A stretch of 54,143 bases of DNA, from NCBI GenBank assembly GCA_022749995.1, contig JAKIWO010000004.1, positions 1 through 54,143 on the forward strand. Reading direction: 5' to 3'. The notes beneath the pieces were generated by a model. It made no database searches and was not told the DNA's origin. It worked only from the letters and a program-made list of their open reading frames with translations. The first letter of the stretch is position 1; each line of letters opens with the position of its first letter. Source of the DNA: Thermoplasmata archaeon. GTDB lineage: Archaea > Thermoplasmatota > Thermoplasmata > Lutacidiplasmatales > UBA184. Positions 42,000 through 51,160 of this stretch are shown one piece after another. The translations under genes were made by a program, and so were the position numbers.

Positions 42000-44653
42000 C
42001 CGCGGGTCGTCGGCCGGCCGGATGCGGGCGGGTCGAACACCCGGCGTAGCATAGGCAGCGTCAGCGCGAGCAGGAGGAACGGACCCGCGGTCGCCCAAAG
42101 GACGCCGACGAGGTAGTAGCGGTCGGGTGCGTACTGCGAAACGGCAAATCGGCTGAGGGTGAACTCGACTGAGTACGGGACCGACCGGAACTTGCCGAAC
42201 GCCACCTCCGTGGTCGGCACGATGGAGCTCATGGTCAGGTTGTCCACCGTGTAATGTGTGCCGGTGCTGGTGCTGTCGATGACGAAACTGACCTGAGGCG
42301 AAGCTAGGGTCACGTTGGTGAAGGAGGAGCCCTGCTGGAGATCGAACGCAAACGATTCTACGATGGGAGGCGAGGCGAGAGTGACGTACAAGGCCGTGGT
42401 GTTTACGGCGGAGGACCGATTGGCGGAACCGTGCGCCGGTGCGGACCCGAGCAGGAGGTCGGTAGACCCATTAACGAACAGCGGGAGCGGGACGGAGAAG
42501 AACTGACCGTCGAGGTCAAGGGAGAGGCCGGTAGACGACGGGTAGAGAACGGCGAAATTGGATCGGTCGGGAGAAAGGAGACCGCCGAGGGCGACGGACC
42601 GGGTAGAATTGTGGGTGAGAAGTCCGCAGTAGAGGAGGAGGGTCTGGTTCCCATCGCTCGTCAGCGCCGCGAAGGCCTGCGGACTGTCCAGAAAGAAGAG
42701 GACCGTCTCGTTCGGTGGGGGGTCTCTGGGGAAGAAGTAGAACGTGTAGTAGCGATTCAGCCACGACGAGGCAGCGAAGTGGTACCCCGTGTACGCCAGC
42801 GTTTCATTGAATCCGTGCGGGGCACTCCGATCCGCCGCGGGCGTCGCGTTGCCGTCGGCCGCCACCGCGGGTCCCGACGTCGGAGTCTGCGCGGTCGAGC
42901 CCGAGAGATTGGGCGAGCTCCCGTTCTCGAGCCAGAGCCGGAATGGTAGCCCATCGATCGCGAGCGCGGCGCGCGGAATAATCCCGGAAAAGCCCACGCT
43001 ACCTCCGATCGTCACGGCGTCACCTCGGAACCAGCGGTTGAAGGAGAGGGCGGGGGCGGAGCCGGCTACGTGTACCGTGTTACCGTCGAGCGCGTAGGTC
43101 GCGTTCGGGATGGGCCGGACGACGTTGCCGTTGGGCGGGAGGAAGCTCGGGAGGAGCTCGTCGACCGGCGCGGGCCCCACCCCCCGATAATCGACCAGGT
43201 TCGGCACCGCGGCATTGAAGACGAGGGAGAGCACGGCGATGATCGCGAGTATGCCGACTCCTCGCACCGCCGGACGCCTCCAGCGTCGGAGATCGCCCCC
43301 GGTGGGTAGGGCGACAGGAGAGTCCTCCGGTCCCGTCGGTGGAAGGAGCGGCCGGGCCGGCTCGGTGCGGCTGCGCCGGGCCAAGAGGAAGAAGGAGCCG
43401 CTTATCGCGGCGACTACGAGGAGATTGAACACCCAGTAGAAAGCGGTCAGCTCGGCATGAGTGGTGAGAGGATGCGGGCTCGCGTGGAAGAGGTCGTATC
43501 CGAACAGGAACAGCCCGACCCCGTCCGGTTGCACGTTGCTGATGACGACGTTGATCAGCAGGAGTCCGACGACCGGATAGCCGAGCAGCCCCCAGAGCCA
43601 GCGGAATCGGATCTGGGCCGGCTTCCACAGGAGGAAGCTGAGCACGGCGAACGGGAAGACGAACACGTAGTTGTCCGGCATCGGGATGGCGCTGGTGAAG
43701 ACGAACAGGGAGACGACGATGAACAGGGCTGCCGGTTCGGTGAACCGGAGCCACCGGAGGACGAGCGGGAGCACCAGCCCAATGACGGCCGCGACCCCGA
43801 GGTAGACGGGGAGCGGCAGCGGCAGGAAGAACTGAAGGCCGAAGGAGTCCGATCGATTCAGTGTGATGTTGGAGCCCACAAGCGAGCCGAGGAATGCGGG
43901 GAAGCTGCCCGCGAACGCGTAGACCGTGAAGGCGAGCATCGCACCGAACACCCCGATGAACGCCACCAACTCCCGGAGCAGCTCTCGCCGGGTCGGGGCG
44001 TAGTAGAGAAGGGTCGGGACGAGGACTAGAGCGAACCAGTAGAAGTACACCGAGACGGCAATCAAGGCAACCGCCGAGAGCACCCGGGTCCGGTCCGAAA
44101 CGGAGGGACCCGAGTGCCGCAGGAGCAGGTATCCGACCGAGACGAACGCGACGGGCAATATGTCGAACTCGGTCCAGATGTAGCTCACATAGAGCCACAG
44201 CGGGTTGGCGAGCACGAAGGCGGCGGTCGCGACCGCCAGCGACTCGCTCCGCGGGCGGACGTATCGGTACAGGGCGTAGCTCATCCACGCGGTGCACCCG
44301 AAGAGGATCGCCTTCAGCGAGGTGTACGCCGCATTTAGCTGGAAGCCGGAGGCGACGTAGGCGAGATGCATCGGGATGAACAGTGCGTAGATGAACGGCC
44401 CGGCGACCCAGGTGTTGTAGCTCGACGGCGGAAACGCGCTCGTCAGGTGGGCGCCCGTGGACAGAGCCGTCGGAATGTTGTTCGCGTCGTAGAACGGGAG
44501 CAACAGGAACACGAGGTTCACGAGGGCCGCCACGAGAAGGACCGGTCGGGCGAGGAGCCAGCGGACTGGTCGGACCAGGCGGGCGGCCGGCACGAGCCCG
44601 TGGCCTGCCTCGGTGCGCTCCAGCACCGCGGGCTCGGCCGGGGAGTCGATCAT
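41966..44653 (-). CDS. Giant polytopic membrane protein with extracytoplasmic C-terminal domain (paralog of 38053-40872)
   Basis: LLARPVLLVAALVNLVFLLLPFYDANNIPTALSTGAHLTSAFPPSSYNTWVAGPFIYALFIPMHLAYVASGFQLNAAYTSLK; start ATG 44653. Confidence 0.82.
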   Translation of the reverse strand: MIDSPAEPAVLERTEAGHGLVPAARLVRPVRWLLARPVLLVAALVNLVFLLLPFYDANNIPTALSTGAHLTSAFPPSSYNTWVAGPFIYALFIPMHLAYVASGFQLNAAYTSLKAILFGCTAWMSYALYRYVRPRSESLAVATAAFVLANPLWLYVSYIWTEFDILPVAFVSVGYLLLRHSGPSVSDRTRVLSAVALIAVSVYFYWFALVLVPTLLYYAPTRRELLRELVAFIGVFGAMLAFTVYAFAGSFPAFLGSLVGSNITLNRSDSFGLQFFLPLPLPVYLGVAAVIGLVLPLVLRWLRFTEPAALFIVVSLFVFTSAIPMPDNYVFVFPFAVLSFLLWKPAQIRFRWLWGLLGYPVVGLLLINVVISNVQPDGVGLFLFGYDLFHASPHPLTTHAELTAFYWVFNLLVVAAISGSFFLLARRSRTEPARPLLPPTGPEDSPVALPTGGDLRRWRRPAVRGVGILAIIAVLSLVFNAAVPNLVDYRGVGPAPVDELLPSFLPPNGNVVRPIPNATYALDGNTVHVAGSAPALSFNRWFRGDAVTIGGSVGFSGIIPRAALAIDGLPFRLWLENGSSPNLSGSTAQTPTSGPAVAADGNATPAADRSAPHGFNETLAYTGYHFAASSWLNRYYTFYFFPRDPPPNETVLFFLDSPQAFAALTSDGNQTLLLYCGLLTHNSTRSVALGGLLSPDRSNFAVLYPSSTGLSLDLDGQFFSVPLPLFVNGSTDLLLGSAPAHGSANRSSAVNTTALYVTLASPPIVESFAFDLQQGSSFTNVTLASPQVSFVIDSTSTGTHYTVDNLTMSSIVPTTEVAFGKFRSVPYSVEFTLSRFAVSQYAPDRYYLVGVLWATAGPFLLLALTLPMLRRVFDPPASGRPTTRGWNASSRSRSP

Positions 44654-45663
44654 GCGATCCCAAGGTGCTGGGCGGTCCTCCGAGCATGTTCGGCGTACCA
44701 CCGGCGCTCCAGGCCCGGCGCTAGCGTGCGCAAGGCGAGCCCGGCCACCGTGCGGCTCACGCTGATGCCCGCATCTCCGGCGATCCCACGGCGGAGCAGC
44801 CCGGGGAGCCGCCGGGCAGGGAAGGGTGCCTCCTGCGGGTCGGCGGCCAAGGCGAACAGCGCCTGTCGCTCCAGGAGCTCTCCCTGGGCGAACGGCGCGA
44901 TCGGGCTGCCGTCGGCCATCTTGACGATCCGTTCGAACCCGTCGACGATGGAGCCCCACTTCCGCCGCTCGCGCTCGAAGAACTCGGTCGAGCCCGTGCT
45001 CTCCCAGGAGGCGCTCCAGTGCAATCGGTAGTACGTGAGAGGAGCCGGTTCGTTGCGCAGCGCAAGCGGCGCAACCAGCGCGGAGTAGAACAACAGGTTG
45101 TCGCAGGTCAGGTTCGTCTCGGCCAGATGTGGCAAGGCGGAGGCGATCGCCTCCCGCCGCAGGGCGATAGAACTCAGATTGAAGTAGGCGCTCGCCCGGA
45201 GCAGCCACCGGACGGCCCTCCGGGACCGGTCCTTGGGCGCAACGTCGATCTGCCGTCGGCTCTCGGAGCGGAAGCTCCCGGCGAGGGGAAGCCCTTGCCG
45301 GTCAACGAGTTGTGTGGCGTTGTGGAGATAGCCCAGCTGCGGATCCTCGAACGCCCGGCGCACACAGGCGAGCCGGTCCGGTGCGTACAGGTCATCGTCC
45401 TCCAAGAAGGTGAGGACCTCGCCGCGCGCGGCTGCGATGGCCTCCGCCAACTTGCCGCCCAGCGCGTCGCGGTCGCTGCGAAGCAGCTGGACCCCCTGCG
45501 AGCGTAGGAACCGGTCGGTCTCCTCCTCTTCGAAGTTCTTGACGACGATTAGCTCGTACTCGCTCCGGGAAAGGCTCTGTCCAAGCACCGACGCCACCGC
45601 CGAGCGCAGGAACTCCGTCCGATGGTGGGCTGGTAGAACGACGGTAAGCGCCGGGGCGGACAT
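44650..45663 (-). CDS. Glycosyltransferase family 2
   Basis: MSAPALTVVLPAHHRTEFLRSAVASVLGQSLSRSEYELIVVKN...AEAIAAARGEVLTFLEDDDLYAPDRL; DDD motif; ATGA-type overlap with downstream gene. Confidence 0.92.
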   Translation of the reverse strand: MSAPALTVVLPAHHRTEFLRSAVASVLGQSLSRSEYELIVVKNFEEEETDRFLRSQGVQLLRSDRDALGGKLAEAIAAARGEVLTFLEDDDLYAPDRLACVRRAFEDPQLGYLHNATQLVDRQGLPLAGSFRSESRRQIDVAPKDRSRRAVRWLLRASAYFNLSSIALRREAIASALPHLAETNLTCDNLLFYSALVAPLALRNEPAPLTYYRLHWSASWESTGSTEFFERERRKWGSIVDGFERIVKMADGSPIAPFAQGELLERQALFALAADPQEAPFPARRLPGLLRRGIAGDAGISVSRTVAGLALRTLAPGLERRWYAEHARRTAQHLGIA

Positions 45664-45981
45664 CGCTGCGACGCCGTGGACGGGGACGGGCTCCCATTAA
45701 GGTACTCTTCCTCGACGGGGGGCCACGCCGGAGAACTCAGCTTGGCCGATGGATGCTCCGCCGGTCCGGACAGCCCCGAGTCCGCGAGCGAGAGCGCCTC
45801 GGAGCGGAACTCCGGGTGGAGCGGTGAAACTAAGGTCGCTCGCTGCACTAGATGGCTCGCGCGGCGGTTGACGACCGCTCGGAGGAGGAAGCGGCGTACA
45901 GTGGAGCCTACGGGTGGGTCCTCTACCCGGGTCTTGCTAGGGTCATCGACCTGGGTGGGCGCGGCGTTCTCCAGCCTCGCC

Positions 45982-46743
45982 ATGCGCCTTCGGCTGCGCC
46001 TCGACGGGATCTTCCACCGGCCCCCTCGCGACCGGCCGGTATCCACCAATGTGGAGGGGGAGCTCTTCCAGCTCCTGGGCGATTCCCCCGAAGTACGCCG
46101 GGCCTGGTCCGAGTCGCACGTGATAGGCCTGGAGCAGCGGATCTCCGCGCGGCTTCGCGGCACGCTCCGATTTTCACGGGCTCCGGCGCCGGTCGCGGAA
46201 CCTTCCGGTCCGTGGCTTGAGATGCTCCGACTGATCTACACCGTGGTGCGCGTGCGCCGTCCCGAGCGAGTGATCGAGACGGGCGTGGGCCCGGTCGGTT
46301 CCTCGAGCGCATTCATCCTGGAGGCGATGCGCGCCAACGGCCGGGGCCACCTCTGGTCGCTCGACGCCGGGCGGTACACCGCGCTCTATGGGATCGAACC
46401 CGGCCTCGGGATTCCCGAGGAGCTACGGTCCCGGCACAGTCTCATTATCGGGGAGTCGCGCAAGTGCCTCCCCCAGCTGCTCGAACGGTGCGGTCCGGTG
46501 GAGATGTTCCTGCACGACTCCGACCACTCGCACTCCAACATGCGGTTCGAGTTCGACTCGGTATGGCCCCGGCTGCCGCCCGGGGGCATCCTCCTCTGCG
46601 ACGACGCCAACAACGACTCCCTCGACCGGTTCTCCCGCTCGGTGAACCTCGAGCCGGCGTTCCTTCTCTATGGGTCAACCCCGTTCGGGGTGCTCCAGAA
46701 ACCCGCCACGGCGGGTTCCCTCACGGTCCCGCTAGGCTCCTGA
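45982..46743 (+). CDS. Class I SAM-dependent methyltransferase (CmcI/Mtase24-like)
   Basis: RVIETGVGPVGSSSAFILEAMRANGRGHLWSLDAGRYTALYGIEPGLGIPEELRSRHSLIIGESRKCLPQLLERCGPVEMFLHDSDHSHSNMRFEFDSVWPRLPPGGILLCDD. Confidence 0.82.
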   Translation: MRLRLRLDGIFHRPPRDRPVSTNVEGELFQLLGDSPEVRRAWSESHVIGLEQRISARLRGTLRFSRAPAPVAEPSGPWLEMLRLIYTVVRVRRPERVIETGVGPVGSSSAFILEAMRANGRGHLWSLDAGRYTALYGIEPGLGIPEELRSRHSLIIGESRKCLPQLLERCGPVEMFLHDSDHSHSNMRFEFDSVWPRLPPGGILLCDDANNDSLDRFSRSVNLEPAFLLYGSTPFGVLQKPATAGSLTVPLGS

Positions 46744-46791
46744 GCGCACGAACACGCGGCCGGGCGGTCGGGGGAAGTCCGCGCGGACCGG

Positions 46792-47766
46792 CTACGGCGC
46801 CTGGGCCGTCGACTCGGTGAGGTGGGGGGCCGCGGGAGCCATCGGGTGCCAGTGCAGTTCCTTCGTCCCGTCCACCGGCTCCCAATCGAAGGATCCGCCC
46901 ACGGAGACCAGCGCACCGCTCGCCGCGAGGGTGCGCACGACCGTCTCGCCCGAGAGGAATAGGATCACGCTCGAGCGGGGGACCTCCCCGTTGGCGAGGG
47001 TTCGACCCAACGCCCGGATGACTACCGCGGCCCGCGCGGTGGAGGGGGACGCCGCGTAGCCCCGACGGGCGTGGCTGGCGAGCGAACGGACGTACCGCAC
47101 CTGCTGGCGGATCCATTCCCGGAGCGTGGAGGGAGGCGCATTGCGGACCAGCCCGTCCGGCACGTACTCGGCAGTGAGGCCGGACGCCTCGACGAGCTCC
47201 TGGAGCATCACATCCTCGAGACCCGCATCCCGCGGAAGCGGGACATCGACGCGCCGGAACAGCTGGAAAACTGTCGTCTTGGGCGCGAGGGAGGAGACCT
47301 GGTGGTGAATCTCAACGTATGCAGCGTGCAGTTGGTTGACGATCCGGCTACGGCCCGGAACGAATCCCAGGCGTGGGCTCGCGATTCCGACCGCCGGGTT
47401 GCGCAGACACGCGAGGAGCTTTTCCACAGTACCGGGGAGGACCTGGATGTCGGCGTCGGCCCGGAGCAGCAGCGGGGCGCGCGCCAGGGCCATGAGCCGA
47501 GCCAGTGCCTCGAGTAGTCCGTCGCGGCGGCCCACGTCGACCACCCGCATGGTCGGGATCACGCTGGCGAGTTCCCGAGCGATTTCCGGAGTGCGGTCGG
47601 TCGAGCCGGAGACGTCCACCAGGAACTCGGCGCGGACCGGGATCGAGGCGCATTCTGCCCGGAGGAATTCGACCAGCAGACGAAGGTTGCGCTCCTCGTT
47701 GTACGCCGGGATGAGTATGGACAGCTCCGGTCTACTATCCATCTCATTAGTAATGTCCGTTCGCAT
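46792..47766 (-). CDS. Glycosyltransferase family 2
   Basis: PELSILIPAYNEERNLRLLVEFLRAECASIPVRAEFLVDVSGSTDRTPEIARELAS...APLLLRADADIQVLPG; ORF extends to 47859. Confidence 0.88.
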   Translation of the reverse strand: MRTDITNEMDSRPELSILIPAYNEERNLRLLVEFLRAECASIPVRAEFLVDVSGSTDRTPEIARELASVIPTMRVVDVGRRDGLLEALARLMALARAPLLLRADADIQVLPGTVEKLLACLRNPAVGIASPRLGFVPGRSRIVNQLHAAYVEIHHQVSSLAPKTTVFQLFRRVDVPLPRDAGLEDVMLQELVEASGLTAEYVPDGLVRNAPPSTLREWIRQQVRYVRSLASHARRGYAASPSTARAAVVIRALGRTLANGEVPRSSVILFLSGETVVRTLAASGALVSVGGSFDWEPVDGTKELHWHPMAPAAPHLTESTAQAP

Positions 47767-47959
47767 CGTGTGCCTACCCGGCGCTAGCGGCGAGAGCCTG
47801 GTCCCGCCACCGTATTGCTGGGCTGGAGCGGGTATAAGACCCTCATGGTACGTTCGCACCCGGCAGCGCTCCTCCGGAAGGTCGTCCGCGAAGGAACCCG
47901 ACAGCTACGCCAGCCGTCGGGGATGGTGCCCAACACGGGAACGGGTTGGTCGCAGTGCG

Positions 47960-48358
47960 CTAGCAGCAGCCGCCGGAGCCGCAGCCCCCGCCGCCTTCTC
48001 GCGGGGTCTCCGCCAGAAGGGGGGCCACGATCTTGAAACCGGACTCGTCCAGGTTCTGGACGTAGTCGATGGTCGCTCCGTCCAGCGCCCCGAGCACGCT
48101 CGAGTCCACGACGACGTTGAATCCGTCCACGGGGATCACTTCGTCCCCGCTGCGCGCACGGTCGAACGCCATCCCGAAGCTCGTGCCGCCCCCGCCCCCT
48201 CCGCTGCCGCACCCGCAGCTGCCGCCGCCCGACCCGCAGCCCCCTCCCGAGGAGGGGGACTGCAAGTAGACGCGGACCGCGGTGCCGGGCTTCTGGGAAC
48301 GAATGAGCTGCTCGACCTGGGTTCGTGCTTCCTGTGTGACTTCCAACTTTACCGTCAT
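47960..48358 (-). CDS. HesB/IscA-family protein with Gly/Cys-rich insertion and Cys-rich C-terminus
   Basis: MTVKLEVTQEARTQVEQLIRSQKPGTAVRVYLQSPSSGGGCGSGGGSCGCGSGGGGGGTSFGMAFDRARSGDEVIPVDGFNVVVDSSVLGALDGATIDYVQNLDESGFKIVAPLLAETPREGGGGCGSGGCC. Confidence 0.8.
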   Translation of the reverse strand: MTVKLEVTQEARTQVEQLIRSQKPGTAVRVYLQSPSSGGGCGSGGGSCGCGSGGGGGGTSFGMAFDRARSGDEVIPVDGFNVVVDSSVLGALDGATIDYVQNLDESGFKIVAPLLAETPREGGGGCGSGGCC

Positions 48359-48434
48359 GCCTGGGGCCCTCCTAGCGTGCCCCGACCGAGGACCGGCCCG
48401 CCTGTATTTAATGCCTGAGCGAGGCGTGCCGCGA

Positions 48435-48764
48435 CTAGGCCGAGAAGGACTTCCCGCAGGAGCAGGTCTCCTTGGCGTTGGGGTTGGCGATCTTGAAGCC
48501 GGAGTGGTCGAGCCCCATCAGGTAGTCCACCTGCACGCCCTCGAGGAGGGGAGCGCTCGCGTGGTCCACGACGACCGTGACCCCGCCGCCGTGGAAGGCG
48601 ACCTCGTCGCCGGTCTCCTGCTTGTCGAAGCTCATGCCGTAACTCAGGCCGGAGCAACCGCCCCCTTGGACGAACAGACGGAGCGCGTTGCCCGTCTTGC
48701 CCTGGCGCTCCATGATCTTGAGCACCTGCTCGACGGCGGGGGGCGTGACCTCGACGTGCACCAT
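48435..48764 (-). CDS. Iron-sulfur cluster assembly accessory protein (IscA/ErpA)
   Basis: MVHVEVTPPAVEQVLKIMERQGKTGNALRLFVQGGGCSGLSYGMSFDKQETGDEVAFHGGGVTVVVDHASAPLLEGVQVDYLMGLDHSGFKIANPNAKETCSCGKSFSA; canonical GGCSG and CSCG. Confidence 0.96.
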   Translation of the reverse strand: MVHVEVTPPAVEQVLKIMERQGKTGNALRLFVQGGGCSGLSYGMSFDKQETGDEVAFHGGGVTVVVDHASAPLLEGVQVDYLMGLDHSGFKIANPNAKETCSCGKSFSA

Positions 48765-48864
48765 GGGGGTTCCTCGAAGCAAGTACGGTCCCCTCGGCGG
48801 TTAACGGTTGCGTGAAGCCGGCGACACCCGCTTTTTTATCCTCGAGCCCACCTCGGAACAACGG

Positions 48865-49695
48865 ATGTGTCGGCTGTTTGGGCTCCTCGGTAGCCGAGGC
48901 AGCTCCGCCACCCCTTGGCTGACCGATACCCACGAGTCGCTGCTCGCCCAGTCGAACGCACGCCCGGACCAGCTCCAGTCGGATGGCTGGGGGCTGGCCT
49001 GGTACGAGAAGACCCGCACCCCGCACGTGGAAAAGGGGGTCCGGGGCGCCTTCGATCCCGAGGAGAGCGATCGGTTCCGCTCGGCGGCCCAGCGGGCACG
49101 GGGACCCGTGGTCGTCGGGCATCTGCGCAAGGCGAGCAACCCGATGCACCTGCCGCACTCCATGCTCATTGCGATGGAGAACGTCCAGCCGTTCAGCCAC
49201 GGCAGCTACCTGTTCGCCCACAACGGCGAGATCAGCCTGCCCCGGGAGACCCGACCCCGGCTCGGCAAGTTCGAATCGAACCTCAAAGGGGTCAACGACA
49301 GCGAGGTGCTCTTCTGGCTGTTCGCCAAGCATGTCGAGGCGGCGGGCGACCCGCTTGCCGCCTACGGTCGGGCGCGCACCGAGCTCCAGGAGGTCTGGGA
49401 GGTGGCCGAGCCCCGGGTCGACCGCCCGTACTCTGGCCTCAACTTCCTGTTCTCCCGCGGCCCCAACGAGCTCTGGGCGTTCTGCAGCTCTCTGGGTGAC
49501 CATGGCTCGAGCCTGACCGACCCGAACCGACCGTACTACGAGATGGCCTACCGCACCGACACCCGCGAGCTCATCGTCGGGAGCGAGCCGTTCGACCGGA
49601 GCCTGACCGACTGGCGCACCCTCTCCAACGGGCAGTACCTAGTCGGCCGCGCCGACCACGGGCTCGTGGGCATCGAGACCGGCCCGCTGCCCTAG
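48865..49695 (+). CDS. Class II glutamine amidotransferase (YafJ/EgtC-like)
   Basis: MCRLFGLLGSRGSSATPWLTDTHESLLAQSNARPDQLQSDGWGLAWYEKTRTPHVEKG; N-terminal Cys nucleophile after Met. Confidence 0.93.
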   Translation: MCRLFGLLGSRGSSATPWLTDTHESLLAQSNARPDQLQSDGWGLAWYEKTRTPHVEKGVRGAFDPEESDRFRSAAQRARGPVVVGHLRKASNPMHLPHSMLIAMENVQPFSHGSYLFAHNGEISLPRETRPRLGKFESNLKGVNDSEVLFWLFAKHVEAAGDPLAAYGRARTELQEVWEVAEPRVDRPYSGLNFLFSRGPNELWAFCSSLGDHGSSLTDPNRPYYEMAYRTDTRELIVGSEPFDRSLTDWRTLSNGQYLVGRADHGLVGIETGPLP

Positions 49696-49723
49696 CGCTC
49701 CGAAAGGCGCCTTAAACCCCCGG

Positions 49724-50008
49724 GTGCTCGGGGCGGCCGTGGCGACCGTCGACCTGGACGGGATGCTCCGGGAGTTCGTCCCCCGCCGGCACCTCGAGAC
49801 GACCGCCCCCACGCTGGGGGCAATGCTCGAGGAGCTCGAGGGGAAGTACCCCCGCCTGCGCGGCAAGCTGCGCGACGAGACCGGCACGCTCCGGCCGTTC
49901 GTAAAGCTGTTCCGCAATGGGACCGAGGTGGGCCGCGCCGGTTGGGAAGCGGAGCCCCTCGGGACGAGCGATGTGGTCGACGTGCTCCACTCAATCCAAG
50001 GGGGATAA
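49724..50008 (+). CDS. MoaD/ThiS-family ubiquitin-like sulfur carrier protein (C-terminal GG)
   Basis: VDLDGMLREFVPRRHLETTAPTLGAMLEELEGKYPRLRGKLRDETGTLRPFVKLFRNGTEV...SDVVDVLHSIQGG*. Confidence 0.88.
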   Translation: MLGAAVATVDLDGMLREFVPRRHLETTAPTLGAMLEELEGKYPRLRGKLRDETGTLRPFVKLFRNGTEVGRAGWEAEPLGTSDVVDVLHSIQGG

Positions 50009-50014
50009 CCGACG

Positions 50015-51148
50015 ATGGCGAAGCGGGCAGTGAGGGTGTATGTGGGAACGCGCAAGGGCAGCTACGTGGCCGAGAGCGACCTGGCCCGGAAGAAGTGGAA
50101 GGTCCGAGGACCGTACCACGCCGGCAGCGACGTCTTCCACGTGATGCCCGACCCGAGGCACGACGGGGTCGTCTACTCGGCCGTGAACTCGGTCTTCTGG
50201 GGCCCGATGCTCTACCGGAGCTCCGACCACGGGAAGAAGTGGAAGGAGATCCCAACCCCCCAGATGGGCAAGAAGGCGGACCGCCCGCCCCCGAGCTTTG
50301 ATGTCGACCCCCGCACGATCGTCCGGCCGATCGTGAACCTCTGGCACATCGAGCCGGGGGTGGAGCGCGAACCCTCGACGGTGTGGGTGGGCGTCGACCC
50401 CGCGAGCCTCTACCGCTCCGATGACTCCGGCAAGAGCTGGACCGCGATGAACGGGATCAACGAGCATGCGACCCGCGCCAAGTGGAACCCCGGCGCGGGC
50501 GGGCTCTGCCTGCACTCGATCCTGGTCGACCCGCGGATCCCTGGCCGCATGTACATCGGGATTTCCGCGGCCGGGACGTTCCGTTCCGACGACTCGGGCG
50601 AGCACTGGCGGCCCGCGAACAAGGGGGTGCGCGTGAGCTTCTCCCCGGACCACTACCCGGAGTTTGGCCAGTGCGTGCACAAGATCTCGCTGGACGCGGC
50701 CAACCCCTCGACGATCTACCGGCAGGACCACGACGGCATCTACGTGAGCCACGACGCGATGGACTCCTGGAAGAGGGTCGGAAGGCCGTTGCCGTACGAC
50801 TTCGGGTTCGTCGTCACCTCCCCTGCGAGCCGGCCCGGGACCGCGTACTTCGCGCCGCTGCTGCCGATGGAGCGGATGATGGACCAGAACAGCCTGCAGG
50901 TGTACCGCTGGACCGAGAAGGGCAGGAGCTGGACGTCGCTGCTCAAGCCCGGAGCCTTCCCTGGAAGCTACGGGACCCATCGCGAGGGGATGGCCACCGA
51001 CTCGATGGACCCGCCGGGCATCTATCTCGGCACCAACACCGGGGATGTGTTCCTGTCCCCTGACGAGGGCCGACACTGGAGCGCGCTGCCCTACCGGTTC
51101 CCGCCGATCCACTCGGTCGAGGTCAGCCTCTCTCCGCCGGCGGCCTAG
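50015..51148 (+). CDS. BNR-repeat/sialidase-like beta-propeller protein
   Basis: SSDHGKKWKEI, SDDSGKSWTAMNG, SDDSGEHWRPANKG, DEGRHWSALPYRF BNR Asp-box repeats. Confidence 0.9.
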   Translation: MAKRAVRVYVGTRKGSYVAESDLARKKWKVRGPYHAGSDVFHVMPDPRHDGVVYSAVNSVFWGPMLYRSSDHGKKWKEIPTPQMGKKADRPPPSFDVDPRTIVRPIVNLWHIEPGVEREPSTVWVGVDPASLYRSDDSGKSWTAMNGINEHATRAKWNPGAGGLCLHSILVDPRIPGRMYIGISAAGTFRSDDSGEHWRPANKGVRVSFSPDHYPEFGQCVHKISLDAANPSTIYRQDHDGIYVSHDAMDSWKRVGRPLPYDFGFVVTSPASRPGTAYFAPLLPMERMMDQNSLQVYRWTEKGRSWTSLLKPGAFPGSYGTHREGMATDSMDPPGIYLGTNTGDVFLSPDEGRHWSALPYRFPPIHSVEVSLSPPAA

Positions 51149-51160
51149 GTCGGGGTCCGG

